Of a DNA stretch of 64,000 nucleotides, positions 42,697-52,604 are shown in pieces (position 1 is the first letter of the stretch; each line of letters starts with the position of its first letter). Origin of the DNA: Escherichia ruysiae (GTDB taxonomy: Bacteria > Pseudomonadota > Gammaproteobacteria > Enterobacterales > Enterobacteriaceae); NCBI RefSeq assembly GCF_031323975.1, contig NZ_JAVIWS010000001.1:1-64000 (forward strand), in the 5' to 3' direction. The translations under genes were made by a program, and so were the position numbers. The notes under the pieces were generated by a model. It was not told the DNA's origin. It worked only from the letters and a program-made list of their open reading frames with translations, and did no database searches.

Positions 42697-42986
42697 CATG
42701 GTGACTCCTCTGTGCGAAGGGGGGGATCAGCAGGCCGCTATCACTCCTTTTTCTTTATTTGAGCAAATTTTGATATTGTGCCGAAATAGTATAAACCTGC
42801 CGTTGAGTGGATTTTGTTGTTTCGGATACAGGAAAATCCATAATTATCATATTCCGATAACAAATTAATTGTATTTGATAAAATTCTGTATTTTCGAGAT
42901 TATGGTATTGATACCATTTTTCTTATTTGTTAAAAAAATACCTACATGGTGAATCCCCCTGTGCGGAGGGGCATATCAGCAAGGTT
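42697..42986. repeat. Two diverged copies of a lambdoid intergenic element
   Basis: Bases 42697-42735 and 42945-42986 share CATGGTGA, CTGTGCG, AGGGG and ATCAGCA in the same order. The second copy and the bases after it resemble the stretch found downstream of Rz in Stx-type lambdoid prophages. They look like debris of another prophage. Confidence 0.55.
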
Positions 42987-43099
42987 GCAAATATCCTTCG
43001 GCTTTAGCGGCAATATTGCGGGTTCGGATGCTGATGCCGGACTCACCGGGAGGCACCCGGCACCATGCAGATGATGGAACATTGCGCATACAAAAACCT

Positions 43100-43123
43100 G
43101 CCCTTCTCCGGAAGGGCTTTTTT
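43100..43123 (+). terminator. Terminator in prophage debris
   Basis: Stem GCCCTTC/GAAGGGC with loop TCCG and six Ts. No gene now precedes it closely; it probably belonged to the lost lambdoid operon. Confidence 0.75.
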
Positions 43124-43370
43124 ATGGGCAAGTATCATGAGTTATATATTGGATATTTTTATTGCCTTTCGATATTAGTTACAAGGTACAGGACTGTACA
43201 ATACCTTAACCTATATGTAATGTGTTGAATTCATAAGATTGCCAGTAGGCGCCCTTTTTATTTTCTGACGTTAGCCTGATTGCTCACTACAATCTGATTT
43301 ATTCAACAGTCCCTCTTCGGGGGTGATATCGATAATCAGACGGTACAAGAAGCTGAGGACGTTTCCTTTA

Positions 43371-43450
43371 CTGATATGCAGTTGCGCCAGTGCGATGTTG
43401 CTGCACTCGATGCGAAATACACAAAGGAGTTAGCCGTTGCGAAAGCAGAA
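43371..43450 (+). pseudogene. Rz spanin gene fragment
   Basis: About 26 codons read TDMQLRQCDVAALDAKYTKE then LAVAKAE, clearly related to [20 protein letters not shown] of the intact Rz at 9280. Both ends are cut. It shows that lambdoid lysis DNA once extended beyond the icd remnant. The flanks (43,124-43,370 and 43,451-43,833) hold nothing else I can identify. Confidence 0.8.
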
Positions 43451-43833
43451 TGCTGTGTATGTGGAGAACCCGTCGAAAATGAGCGTATCGAGGTTTATGG
43501 GCTATCTGAAGGGTAAACGCAGTCTGATGCTCTATGAGCATTTAGAGATCTAAAATTCAAATACAGGAACAGGGATTTTTGGTGTAGGAGTTATTATTTA
43601 GATACGCTGGGTAAGAACACAGCAAAGATACAAGAATATATAAAGCACCAGCTCGAAGAAGATAAAATTGGCGAACAATTATTGAACCCATATCCAGGCA
43701 ACTCGTTTACGGGTCGTAAGTAACAAAGTTGAATGCAAATGTTAGATCATATGCACCAGTTAGGGCGCGGCTGGAAACAGAGCCTTATAGGTGCATCTGA
43801 AAAACCTCCGGCATAGCCGGAGGATATTTATAA

Positions 43834-44550
43834 TTAGAGATTAGCAACGTTATGATATACTTTTTGGACATCATCGTCATCTTCAAGGGCATCAACAAGC
43901 CCTTCAAAGATTTCTAAATCTTCTGGTGAAAGTTCTACTTCTGATTGAGCAATCAATTCTAATTCTGTTGTTGAAAAATCAGTAATTCCAGCGGCTTTCA
44001 GAGCTGCAATTCCTTTGTGAAGATCTGTAGGTTCAGTATAAATAACGATGCTTCCTTCTTCTTCAGTCACATCACGAACATCTACTTCAGCATCAAGCAA
44101 AATTTCAAAAATATGGTCAGGATTTGTTCCTTTAAATACAATCACACCAGTATTGTCAAACATATAGCTGACAGAACCTGCTGCTCCAATATTCCCGCCT
44201 TTTTTATTGAAAATTGTGCGAATATTAGCAATTGTACGATTAACATTTGAAGTCAACGTTTCAGCGATAATCATTGAACCATTTGGTCCAAAGCCTTCAT
44301 AACGCCCTTGTACGAACGTCTCATCTCCGCCACCTTTGGCTTTATCAATGGCTTTATCAATAACGTGTTTTGGAACTTGTGCCTGCTTCGCACGTTCAAT
44401 AACGAATTTTAAAGATGTGTTTAATTCTGGGTCTGGTTCACCTTGTTTAGCGGCAGCATAGATTTCCACACCGAATTTTGCATATACTTTAGACGTTGCA
44501 CCGTCTTTAGCCGTTTTTTTAGCAACAATATTGGCCCATTTACGTCCCAC
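43834..44550 (-). CDS. yeeN: YeeN, YebC/PmpR-family protein
   Basis: A 238-residue protein matching E. coli YeeN ([20 protein letters not shown]) of the YebC/PmpR family. Family members act as translation factors that help ribosomes past proline-rich stalls, and some were described as DNA-binding regulators. Typical segments are present ([40 protein letters not shown]). K-12 yeeN is elsewhere on the chromosome, so this is a moved or extra copy. Its low GC and gram-positive-like sequence suggest transfer from Firmicutes. AGGAG precedes the ATG. It lies alone between prophage debris and the YkgJ-like gene. Confidence 0.93.
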   Translation of the reverse strand: MGRKWANIVAKKTAKDGATSKVYAKFGVEIYAAAKQGEPDPELNTSLKFVIERAKQAQVPKHVIDKAIDKAKGGGDETFVQGRYEGFGPNGSMIIAETLTSNVNRTIANIRTIFNKKGGNIGAAGSVSYMFDNTGVIVFKGTNPDHIFEILLDAEVDVRDVTEEEGSIVIYTEPTDLHKGIAALKAAGITDFSTTELELIAQSEVELSPEDLEIFEGLVDALEDDDDVQKVYHNVANL

Positions 44551-44859
44551 TGGAATGATCTCCTCGAAATTTATTTACATTACTGACAAGTTGATAACCT
44601 GTGTTTATTCGCCATATTATAACATAACACGAAAAAACTAGTCTATGAAAAATAAAATATGATAATGCTACAGACGTACTTTAATTTTATCAATGGTCTT
44701 AATTATTGATGGGGTGTTATATGATTTATTTTGGTTTTTTCTGTATTTATTATTAATGGATTAACCGCGACAGTAATGTCGCGGCATAGTTAGTTTCGCT
44801 ACCTGAATATATTGTTGAGGATGGCGATAGTATGGAGCTAATTAAACTTGAAAAAGCTT

Positions 44860-45189
44860 TTAAATTGGAGGTAGTCCATATTTAGCTCGAGCGCGATTAC
44901 ATGCCTCATTAATTTCTCCATGCTCGCCTGACATGGCGAATTCTCTACATGTGGAAGAGCGGTTTTTATATATTGTGCAGCAGGCGTTTTTTCCAGGCGT
45001 TCCTGCCAGGGCAATACAGCGTGGGTTCTTCTGGTTAGTTCCGCGCATACATCGGTGGTAAGGGGATATCTGCTCAGTAAGATGAGCCGGTATGGTTCCG
45101 CCTGCATCATCAGCTTCGGCCCAGTAAAAAGAGACGCGGAAAAATGCACAACAGGCACCACACGCCATGCATGGATTCAGATTGCTCAT
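44860..45189 (-). CDS. YkgJ-like Fe/Zn-cluster-binding protein
   Basis: A 109-residue protein of the CxxCxxCC (YkgJ/YcgN) family. The N-terminus [15 protein letters not shown] carries the metal-binding cysteine set; a further set is [18 protein letters not shown] and STCREF. It is very similar to K-12 YkgJ, which is mapped elsewhere. Its role is unknown; a bound iron-sulfur or zinc site is likely. It may form a transferred pair with yeeN upstream, which is on the same strand. YcgN at 52605 is a distant relative in this window. Confidence 0.85.
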   Translation of the reverse strand: MSNLNPCMACGACCAFFRVSFYWAEADDAGGTIPAHLTEQISPYHRCMRGTNQKNPRCIALAGTPGKNACCTIYKNRSSTCREFAMSGEHGEINEACNRARAKYGLPPI

Positions 45190-46068
45190 AATTCACCAGT
45201 ACTTCTATATAAATATCACAACAAAACCGCAGACACGTCGTATAAAGGCGCGTGCCTGCGGCAGGCTGGCGAACTTTCTATAGTGCGAGTATTGAATGAT
45301 TACCAGCCGTTATCAATTTTACATATCTATTTAGATATGACCAGACAAGTTGAATACAAACAGGAAGAGTTAATCTTTACAATTTGTAACATGGGGTTTT
45401 GTGAAAAGAAAATGTCTTACGCACCAGAGTTCGCATTATATGGTTTCTATAGCCTGACTTGCTAAATAAGAATATATCGCTCTCTTTCTTATTCTAACTG
45501 GTTATAGATGTTATCAGAAAAAGTTATTTCTCTGGTTTTTAAGAGTATAAAAAATCCACGTTTGACTTGTGCAACTTATATTACTGCTATCGATTCTTCA
45601 CATTCCTTCCAGTGATATTGCTGTATATAATGGAGCTGATTTTGGATGCCGTTATTGATGGATACCGTTTGTTATGAGCAGGTGTCGTGTGCTGTTGAAG
45701 AAAAAGCTGGGTCGCGTAGAGTAACAATTTGCACTGCCTTACCTCGGTATAACCTTTACTGTCCCCATCGACGTTGTACCAGTTCAGCATATCCTTACTC
45801 ATTGATACAGTTAAGTATTAAAGGATGAGTACACAGAGAACGTTGCCTACCCAATATTCTTGTTCTGGTTTGTTGCTCAATCGTCTTCTCTGTCCTGGGG
45901 GCAGTCAATTAACGCTCACTTGAGATTTTTATCCAACATTGAAGGTATTACGGCATAGTGGGGTAAAATTTCATCAAGAACGTGGATATTTCTGATTCTC
46001 TCTACCATGCTCTCTGTAGACGCCAGATTGAGCGAATGAACAGAGAAAAATGGTCCTGGGACACGCGA
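45190..46068. other. Gap between the YkgJ-like gene and pdeG
   Basis: No supported gene. Frames at 45055-45465 and 45587-45802 lack ribosome sites and family features. In K-12 this side of pdeG has bluR-bluF-ycgZ-ymgABC, absent here. The right 100 bases should contain the pdeG promoter; a GTG at 45982 could extend pdeG by 29 residues. Confidence 0.5.
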
Positions 46069-47592
46069 ATGCGCAATACACTTATCCCCATCCTCGTTGC
46101 GGTGTGCCTGTTTATTACTGGCGTCTCTATTTTGAATATTCAGCTCTGGTATTCCGCAAAAGCAGAGAGCCTGGCGGGGGCGAAGTACGCCGCCAACAAC
46201 ATTAATCATATTCTTGAGGAAGCGTCACAGGCGACTCAAACGGCGATGGAAATTGCAGGGAAAAGGTGCGATCTGGATGAACAATATCAGCTAGGTACAG
46301 AGGCCGCGCTGAAACCCCATCTGCGGACGATCATCATTCTCAAACAAGGTGCTGTCTGGTGTACATCGCTGCCGGGTAATCGGGTACTGCTATCCCGTAT
46401 TCCTGAGATACCAGACAGTAATTTGCTGTTGGCTCCGGCGCTCGACACTGTAAATAGATTACCCATTCTGCTCTATCAGATTCAGTTCGCTGATACGCGT
46501 ATCCTGGTGACTATTAGCGACCAGCATATCCGTGGGGCGCTCCATGTGCCGTTGAAGGGGGTGAAATATAGTTTGCGCGTGGGGGATAATATTATTGGGC
46601 CGTCGGGAGATGTGACAACTCTCAATGGCAGACATCAACTTTCTGGACGGGTTAACTCCACTGAATATCATTTCAGTATTATCTATAACCAGCCGCCGCT
46701 ATTTAGCTTTACCAGAATGATCGACAAAGGCTTGGGTATTTTGATATTCAGCCTTTTAATATCCTGTTCCGCTGCCTTTTTACTTGATAAATATTTCAAT
46801 AAGACAGACACACCTGAAGAGATTCTGCGTAGGGCGATAAGCAATGGTGAGATTGTGCCTTTTTACCAACCGGTAGTTAATGGTCGGGAAGGGACGTTAC
46901 GCGGCGTAGAAGTTCTTGCCCGATGGAAACATCCTCGTGGAGGATATATTTCACCTGTAGCATTTATTCCACTTGCTGAAAAATCAGGGTTGATAGTTCC
47001 GCTCACCCAAAGTTTGATGAGTCAGGTCGCCACACAAATGAACGCGATCGCCAGTAAACTGCCGGAAGGATTTCATGTTGGGATCAATTTTAGCGCCTCG
47101 CATATTATTTCGCCGACATTTGTTGAAGAATGTCTGAAATACCGCGACAGCTTCACTCGCCATGATTTGAATCTCGTTCTTGAAGTTACTGAGCGTGAAG
47201 CGTTACATGTTGATGAAAATTTGGTTCAGCGATTGAACATTCTGCATGAAAATGGTTTTGTTATCGCGCTGGATGATTTTGGTACGGGCTACTCAGGGCT
47301 TTCTTATCTCCATGATCTGCACATCGATTATATTAAGATTGATCACAGTTTCGTCGGTCGGGTCAATGCAGATCCTGATTCCACCCGAATTCTGGACTGT
47401 GTGCTGGATCTGGCGCGCAAACTTTCTATCAGTATTGTCGCCGAAGGCGTCGAGACTAAGGAGCAGCTCGACTATTTGAACCAGAATAATATTACGTTCC
47501 AGCAAGGGTACTATTTCTATAAACCGGTGACGTATATTGAACTCGTCAAAATTATTCTCTCAAAACCGAAGGTGAAAGTGGTTGTTGAGTGA
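46069..47592 (+). CDS. pdeG: Cyclic-di-GMP phosphodiesterase PdeG (YcgG)
   Basis: A 507-residue inner-membrane enzyme that hydrolyses c-di-GMP to pGpG and so lowers biofilm signals. A first membrane segment (LIPILVAVCLFITGVSIL), a periplasmic CSS domain (cysteines in KRCDLDE and AVWCTSLPG, redox-controlled in this family) and a second segment near residue 225 precede the EAL domain. Catalytic features are the degenerate EVLAR motif, DDFGTGYSGLSYL, IKIDHSFV and EGVETKEQL. The K-12 start (MRNTLIPIL) is used; in-frame starts at 46036 and GTG 45982 exist. Several stretches differ from K-12, pointing to another phylogroup. Confidence 0.93.
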   Translation: MRNTLIPILVAVCLFITGVSILNIQLWYSAKAESLAGAKYAANNINHILEEASQATQTAMEIAGKRCDLDEQYQLGTEAALKPHLRTIIILKQGAVWCTSLPGNRVLLSRIPEIPDSNLLLAPALDTVNRLPILLYQIQFADTRILVTISDQHIRGALHVPLKGVKYSLRVGDNIIGPSGDVTTLNGRHQLSGRVNSTEYHFSIIYNQPPLFSFTRMIDKGLGILIFSLLISCSAAFLLDKYFNKTDTPEEILRRAISNGEIVPFYQPVVNGREGTLRGVEVLARWKHPRGGYISPVAFIPLAEKSGLIVPLTQSLMSQVATQMNAIASKLPEGFHVGINFSASHIISPTFVEECLKYRDSFTRHDLNLVLEVTEREALHVDENLVQRLNILHENGFVIALDDFGTGYSGLSYLHDLHIDYIKIDHSFVGRVNADPDSTRILDCVLDLARKLSISIVAEGVETKEQLDYLNQNNITFQQGYYFYKPVTYIELVKIILSKPKVKVVVE

Positions 47593-47763
47593 ATATTGCA
47601 CTAATTGATATAGCATGATGATGTTTGGCTGAAAATTGATCAGCAAGGCGATGAAATGGTGCAATTGTAGACAGGTAATTAGCTCGTTGCTTCTTGTTAC
47701 TATTGTTCATTATTTTGTTTGCTATAATTGTCTGAAGATTTTGTCAGGATCACCGTAAGTAGC

Positions 47764-47982
47764 ATGAACAAAAGTAATAGTCTGGATTATTTCACTTTGT
47801 ATATCATCTTTTCCATTGCGTTTATGCTGATCTCCATCCTGATTATCCTGATCGCCAAACCCAGCATCTGGCTAGGAGAAGTGCTTGTTACCATAAATTT
47901 AATCAATGCACTGGTTTGGCTGGTAATCAATTTGCTTAACCGGTTAAGAGAGAAGCTGGTAAGCCAAAGGGATCAGCATTAA
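47764..47982 (+). CDS. ymgF: YmgF inner membrane protein
   Basis: A 72-residue protein with two transmembrane segments (FTLYIIFSIAFMLISILIIL and EVLVTINLINALVWLVINLL) and a basic C-terminus. YmgF was found to interact with the divisome (FtsL, FtsQ and others) but is not essential. ATG 47764 gives the K-12 length. It follows pdeG in the K-12 order. In K-12 ycgH comes next, but here only 306 bases without a gene separate it from ymgD. Confidence 0.9.
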   Translation: MNKSNSLDYFTLYIIFSIAFMLISILIILIAKPSIWLGEVLVTINLINALVWLVINLLNRLREKLVSQRDQH

Positions 47983-48288
47983 CCCTTCTTTTAAATACGT
48001 TTTGACAATTTGGGCTGACAGGATATTTGATCAGAAATGCTTATAAATCCAATCAGTAGATGATTAATCTTTGAAACTGGAAAAACTGGTCAGGTTTAGT
48101 TTTGGGAAAATTACTCTGCGGTGAGGCGGGGGGATACGGATATGATTGCAGTAAAATAGTTTTTGATACAGTGAAAACTGACGGAATAAACCAAAGCCAA
48201 ATACTAACACTTCATTTTTGTTTATAAGCACATCCATCCGCTAAAAATATACCGCGTCGAATAAATCGACGCGGTACTACATTAACTA

Positions 48289-48618
48289 TTATTTTTTGCC
48301 GATGGCACGCATGGTGTCATCAATTGCGGTAATTAACAGCATTTGCGGATCTTTAGCACAAACCTGATTCAGTTTTTCTACCACTTTGGCACTCAGTTCT
48401 GGAGATTGCTCAATTTTTAAATCACGGCTAGTAACGCTGGCATTACCCATTACAGCGACGATATCTGCAACCTGTGCGCTGTCAGTTTTTGCCATTTCGT
48501 TGGCTTCTGCGCAAGTAATGTAGGTTTCTGCCGGCAGGCCGTTCTTAATATTATAATCCTGCGCCCAGGTCATTGGTGCGAAAACAAACAGTCCAGCCAG
48601 TAAAGCAAATTTTTTCAT
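48289..48618 (-). CDS. ymgD: YmgD periplasmic protein
   Basis: A 109-residue exported protein with a signal peptide cut after TWA (MKKFALLAGLFVFAPMTWA-QD). It has two cysteines (ITCAEA, NQVCAKD) that likely form a disulfide. It resembles HdeA/B-like small folds and is highly similar to K-12 YmgD; function unknown. It follows ymgG by nine bases on the same strand, so they form an operon. ATG 48618 is the K-12 start. Confidence 0.93.
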   Translation of the reverse strand: MKKFALLAGLFVFAPMTWAQDYNIKNGLPAETYITCAEANEMAKTDSAQVADIVAVMGNASVTSRDLKIEQSPELSAKVVEKLNQVCAKDPQMLLITAIDDTMRAIGKK

Positions 48619-48627
48619 CATCATACC

Positions 48628-48972
48628 TTATTTCATTTTACCCAGAATGGCACCACCTGTACCACCAATCACAGCACCTTTAATCGCGCCTTCCAGACCA
48701 TTGCCGGTCAGGACGCCAGTGACTGCGCCAACGGCCGCACCTACTTTTGCGCCTTTACGGGCATTTTTACCATCGCGACCTTTTTCAGTGACTGCGCCAA
48801 CACCTGCACCTACAGCAGCGCCTTTCAGTACGCCATTTACACCATTGCCAGTCAGTAAGCCTACGCCTGCGCCTAACAATGCGCCTTTAGTGGTGCGATT
48901 CATATCCGCCATGGCTGGCGTGGAGCAGAGTAATATTGAGATGAGCCCGAAGGCGAGTGTTTTTTTCTTCAA
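48628..48972 (-). CDS. ymgG: YmgG glycine-zipper protein
   Basis: A 114-residue exported protein with a signal peptide ([18 protein letters not shown]) and long glycine-zipper repeats ([20 protein letters not shown] and [15 protein letters not shown]). Such segments insert in membranes or form small assemblies; the role of YmgG is unknown. Its 3' end is nine bases from ymgD. The repetitive GC-rich coding region gives a spurious open frame on the other strand. Confidence 0.92.
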   Translation of the reverse strand: MKKKTLAFGLISILLCSTPAMADMNRTTKGALLGAGVGLLTGNGVNGVLKGAAVGAGVGAVTEKGRDGKNARKGAKVGAAVGAVTGVLTGNGLEGAIKGAVIGGTGGAILGKMK

Positions 48973-49513
48973 CTTAGATGTCCGGTATTAAGTAAGTTGC
49001 ACACACAATAATTTCGTCTTCAATTAAGAGCAGCTTAACTAAAGAACGCTCGATATTATTCAGATCATTCAAAATGAGCGCGGTTTGTATAATAAGAGTT
49101 ATGTTTTTCGCTTGAATGGGAATAATCTTAAATAAGAATTAACTCATTGATTTTGAATATTTTATTCAAGAAATGTCATCAAGTGTTAACATTGCATTGC
49201 AAAGGTAAGGCAATCTGAAATATCAATGTTATTGTGTAATTTATATGTGAACAATATTTATCAGAAAACGTAATGTCAGTGATTTTATTCTGGTGGCGAT
49301 AATGTGAATTAGTTGCGACTTAATTTGACGCTGGAGCTTGAAGGGGGAGTGTTACCGTTTATACAAAACAGGAGGTAATTCCCATTTCCTGTACTAACAA
49401 CGCAGCAACCAAATGAGCGAACTCAACGGAGGGAAGGGGGCTGTGCCTGGACGCCGATGACAACATTACTTAATAGCGAACCGGGGAAGAGAAAAATTTA
49501 ACCAGGGTGTAAT
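48973..49513. other. Gap between ymgG and minE
   Basis: A 541-base stretch with no gene I can support. It holds the ymgG promoter on the leftward strand and a purine-rich stretch near 49428-49441 (GGAGGGAAGGGGGC). Small K-12 genes reported near here (ymgI, ymgJ) were not recognised. Confidence 0.45.
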
Positions 49514-49550
49514 CTGACAGATACCTGTATAAATAACCGGTAACTGTCAG
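49514..49550 (-). terminator. Long hairpin downstream of minE
   Basis: CTGACAG-A-TACC pairs with GGTA-A-CTGTCAG: eleven pairs and one A/A mismatch, 22 bases after the minE stop. The T run is weak, so it may protect the 3' end of min mRNA more than terminate. Confidence 0.5.
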
Positions 49551-49572
49551 ATCGGACCTGAGCTAATACAGC

Positions 49573-49839
49573 TTATTTCAGCTCTTCTGCTTCCGGCAGG
49601 GTCACGTTCAACTCAAGAATGGAAATATCACCATCTTTTTGCTCAAGCTGTACGGTCACCATCTCGGGATCGATTTGTACGTATTTACAAATGACCTCAA
49701 GAATATCTTTACGCAACTGGGGCAGATAGTGTGGTTCTGCATCGCTGCGACGGCGTTCAGCAACAATAATTTGCAACCGCTCTTTTGCAATGTTGGCCGT
49801 GTTTTTCTTCCGTGAGAGAAAGAAATCGAGTAATGCCAT
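49573..49839 (-). CDS. minE: MinE topological specificity factor
   Basis: The standard 88-residue MinE. The N-terminal amphipathic helix ([18 protein letters not shown]) binds membrane and MinD and stimulates MinD ATPase; the C-terminal part dimerises. MinE drives the pole-to-pole oscillation that keeps MinC away from mid-cell. It follows minD by three bases, last in the minCDE operon. The sequence agrees with K-12 MinE throughout. Confidence 0.98.
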
Positions 49840-49842
49840 AAC

Positions 49843-50655
49843 TTATCCTCCGAACAAGCGTTTGAGGAAGCCTTTCTTCTCTTCTTCAATGAAGCGGAAA
49901 GGACGTTCTTCTCCCAACAGACGTTCTACGGTATCAGCGTAGGCTTTACCCGCATCGGCGTTGATATCGAGAATAACCGGTTCCCCCTGGTTAGAGGCGC
50001 GCAATACTGATTGATCCTCTGGGATCACGCCGACGAGCTTGATGCGCAGGATCTCCAGCACGTCTTCCATGCTCAACATGTCTCCTTTGTGCACGCGACC
50101 AGGGTTATAGCGCGTTAACAGCAGGTGCTCTTTTATGGGTTCTTCGCCGTTTTCTGCGCGACGTGATTTCGACGCCAGAATACCTAAAATACGGTCAGAG
50201 TCACGCACTGAGGAGACTTCCGGGTTGGTGGTAATAATGGCCTCATCAGCGAAATAAAGAGCCATTAATGCACCGGTTTCAATACCCGCCGGTGAGTCAC
50301 AAACGATAAACTCAAAGTCCATCGCTTTCAGGTCATCAAGAACTTTGGCCACCCCTTCGCGGGTGAGGGCATCTTTATCGCGAGTTTGCGAAGCTGGGAG
50401 AATATAGAGGTTATCAGTACGCTTATCCTTAATTAACGCCTGATTTAGCGTTGCATCGCCCTGAATGACGTTGACGAAATCGTAAACGACCCGGCGCTCG
50501 CAACCCATAATCAGGTCGAGATTACGCAAGCCGATATCAAAATCGATCACGACAGTTTTCTTTCCCTTCTGGGCCAAACCAGTGGCGATGGCCGCGCTGG
50601 AGGTTGTCTTTCCAACGCCCCCTTTCCCCGAAGTAACAACAATAATGCGTGCCAT
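49843..50655 (-). CDS. minD: MinD site-determining ATPase
   Basis: A 270-residue ParA/MinD ATPase. The deviant Walker A motif (SGKGGVGKTTSS, residues 9-20) and the C-terminal membrane-targeting helix (EEKKGFLKRLFGG) are intact. ATP-bound dimers recruit MinC to the membrane and are released by MinE. Full standard length. It lies 23 bases after minC and three before minE on the same strand. Confidence 0.98.
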   Translation of the reverse strand: MARIIVVTSGKGGVGKTTSSAAIATGLAQKGKKTVVIDFDIGLRNLDLIMGCERRVVYDFVNVIQGDATLNQALIKDKRTDNLYILPASQTRDKDALTREGVAKVLDDLKAMDFEFIVCDSPAGIETGALMALYFADEAIITTNPEVSSVRDSDRILGILASKSRRAENGEEPIKEHLLLTRYNPGRVHKGDMLSMEDVLEILRIKLVGVIPEDQSVLRASNQGEPVILDINADAGKAYADTVERLLGEERPFRFIEEEKKGFLKRLFGG

Positions 50656-50678
50656 AAAAATTCCTTGTTAAAAAGGGA

Positions 50679-51374
50679 TCAATTTAACGATTGAACGGTC
50701 AAAGCGTTTTCGACTAATTGCAGTCGTGCTGCTTTGCCATAAAATTCTGCTGGGATTTTATCACTCAGCCAGTATTCACCGGCGATAGAGACCAGTTCTG
50801 CCATCAGACTCGTACAAAATATTTGTGCTTCCCGGTCACCACTTGCCCCGGCTAGCGCACGACCGCGCATCATGCCATAGACATGAATGTTACCATCTGC
50901 GATCAATTCTGCCCCTGCACTAACATGGCTTGTAACAATCAGATCACATTGTGGCGCATAAATGCGCTGACCGGAACGTACAGGGGTATCTATTAAGCGC
51001 GTTTTTGTGTCCGGTGTTGTATTTTTCGCAGGAACCTGGGGAGTCGGTGCTGGACGTGGCGCTTTTTCCTTTCCTTCAGTCAGGATCGGCAACCCCATCT
51101 TTTCGATTTCAGCTTTCAGCTTCGCATTTTTGCAGCCACTGACACCAATGATCCGCAAGCCTGTTGCTGAGATAGCTTTGTGCATTGCTGGCCAGTTGAC
51201 CTGTTCTTCGAGGCCACTGACATTGAGTACGATGGGAGCATGATTTAAAAATGCCGGAGCCTGAGCGATTTTGTCTTCCAGCGCCTGATGAATAACCTTA
51301 GGTTCTGCCTCATGCAGATGAACCACAGATAAGGTGAAGCTGCTACCTTTAAGCTCGATTGGCGTGTTTGACAT
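50679..51374 (-). CDS. minC: MinC septum inhibitor
   Basis: A 231-residue inhibitor of FtsZ polymerisation. The N-terminal domain (residues 1-105) acts on FtsZ; a Pro/Ala linker ([14 protein letters not shown]) joins the C-terminal beta-helix that dimerises and binds MinD ([30 protein letters not shown]). ATG 51374 ([10 protein letters not shown]) is the known start; the frame extends five codons more without support. It is the first gene of the min operon and is divergent from ycgL. Confidence 0.98.
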   Translation of the reverse strand: MSNTPIELKGSSFTLSVVHLHEAEPKVIHQALEDKIAQAPAFLNHAPIVLNVSGLEEQVNWPAMHKAISATGLRIIGVSGCKNAKLKAEIEKMGLPILTEGKEKAPRPAPTPQVPAKNTTPDTKTRLIDTPVRSGQRIYAPQCDLIVTSHVSAGAELIADGNIHVYGMMRGRALAGASGDREAQIFCTSLMAELVSIAGEYWLSDKIPAEFYGKAARLQLVENALTVQSLN

Positions 51375-51502
51375 CCTGGCCTTACTCAATTAGCTAATTA
51401 CCATCATCATCAGCGTGCGATGATATTACGAAGACTATAAGGCATGTTATAGTCTGGATTATATTGAGGCAAGTCACCCCCCCATTTATTCAGAGTAAAA
51501 TT

Positions 51503-51796
51503 ATGTTTTGTGTGATCTATCGAAGTAGTAAACGTGACCAGACCTATTTATATGTTGAAAAAAAAGACGACTTTTCACGTGTTCCAGAGGAGCTGATGAA
51601 AGGTTTTGGTCAACCGCAACTTGCGATGATTCTTCCATTGGACGGGAGAAAAAAACTGGTAAATGCCGATATTGAGAAAGTTAAACAGGCCTTAGCTGAG
51701 CATGGCTATTATCTTCAATTGCCACCTCCTCCTGAGGATTTGCTGAAGCAACATCTTTCTGTGATGGCGAAAAATACAGACAGCACTAAAAAATAA
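51503..51796 (+). CDS. ycgL: YcgL family protein
   Basis: A 97-residue protein of the YcgL family ([20 protein letters not shown]). The family has a small alpha-beta fold; its function is unknown, though it is conserved next to minC in many gamma-proteobacteria, and loss affects growth in some. ATG 51503 is the standard start. The last residues ([10 protein letters not shown]) differ from K-12. It is divergent from the min operon. Confidence 0.93.
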   Translation: MFCVIYRSSKRDQTYLYVEKKDDFSRVPEELMKGFGQPQLAMILPLDGRKKLVNADIEKVKQALAEHGYYLQLPPPPEDLLKQHLSVMAKNTDSTKK

Positions 51797-51867
51797 CCAA
51801 TATCCGGCGGTGGCATCATATTTGTCGGAGCGGGTTTTAAGATCCACGATGAAGTGAGAGGAACGTT

Positions 51868-52527
51868 ATGTATCAACATCACAACTGGCAAGGTGCACTG
51901 CTGGATTATCCGGTGAGTAAAGTAGTTTGTGTTGGCAGTAATTATGCCAGACATATTAAAGAGATGGGGAGTGAAGTACCTGAAGAGCCCGTGTTGTTCA
52001 TTAAACCTGAAACGGCACTGTGCGATCTGCGCCAGCCATTGGCTATTCCCTCAGATTTCGGCGCGGTTCATCATGAAGTAGAACTGGCTGTGTTGATTGG
52101 CGCGACGCTACGTCAGGCTACGGAAGAGCATGTGCGCAAAGCCATTGCAGGTTACGGCGTGGCGCTCGATCTGACATTACGTGATATTCAGGCAAAAATG
52201 AAGAAAGCCGGGCAGCCGTGGGAAAAGGCCAAAGCGTTTGATAACTCTTGTCCTCTTTCCGGGTTTATTCCTGCCGCAGAGTTCACTGGCGATCCGCAAA
52301 ATACATCGCTGGGTCTGAGCGTTAACGGCGAACAACGCCAACAAGGTTCGACTGCGGACATGATCCATAAAATCGTTCCGCTGATTGCTTATATGAGCAA
52401 GTTTTTTACCCTCAAGGCCGGTGACGTTGTGTTAACAGGCACGCCTGATGGTGTCGGCCCGCTATACAGTGGCGATGAACTGACTGTTACTTTCGATGGT
52501 CATTCTTTGACAACTCGCGTTTTGTAA
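51868..52527 (+). CDS. ycgM: YcgM, fumarylacetoacetase-family protein
   Basis: A 219-residue enzyme of the FAH superfamily. Metal ligands are seen in [12 protein letters not shown] and in the region [15 protein letters not shown]. Homologues include FAHD1, and YcgM-type proteins have been described as oxaloacetate tautomerases; I take that from the literature and it is not shown by sequence alone. The C-terminal [20 protein letters not shown] is typical. It is 71 bases after ycgL and likely co-transcribed with it. Confidence 0.93.
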   Translation: MYQHHNWQGALLDYPVSKVVCVGSNYARHIKEMGSEVPEEPVLFIKPETALCDLRQPLAIPSDFGAVHHEVELAVLIGATLRQATEEHVRKAIAGYGVALDLTLRDIQAKMKKAGQPWEKAKAFDNSCPLSGFIPAAEFTGDPQNTSLGLSVNGEQRQQGSTADMIHKIVPLIAYMSKFFTLKAGDVVLTGTPDGVGPLYSGDELTVTFDGHSLTTRVL

Positions 52528-52532
52528 TACTT

Positions 52533-52559
52533 TTTTGCCGCCTGAATGAGGCGGCAAAA
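52533..52559. repeat. Inverted repeat between ycgM and ycgN
   Basis: TTTTGCCGCCT and AGGCGGCAAAA form an 11-pair stem around GAATG. The T and A runs are inside the stem, so it can act as a terminator in either direction only weakly; it more likely stabilises or attenuates the ycgM message. Confidence 0.6.
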
Positions 52560-52604
52560 CTTGCATCGCTGTGCCAGACTGGTTATAAGGTGCGTTTTAA
52601 CGTA

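Noticed and set aside
42697..42986. CRISPR-like repeats
   Set aside because: Only two diverged copies about 250 bases apart, with no uniform repeat or spacers; they fit lambdoid debris. No CRISPR array is seen anywhere in the window.
45055..45465. A 136-codon plus-strand frame over the YkgJ-like gene
   Set aside because: Its first third is antisense to the cysteine-rich gene and the rest lacks family features or a ribosome site.
48647..48991. A 114-codon plus-strand frame opposite ymgG
   Set aside because: It is the antisense of the glycine-zipper repeats and reads as Pro/Ala/Thr repetition. YmgG is supported by signal peptide and homology.
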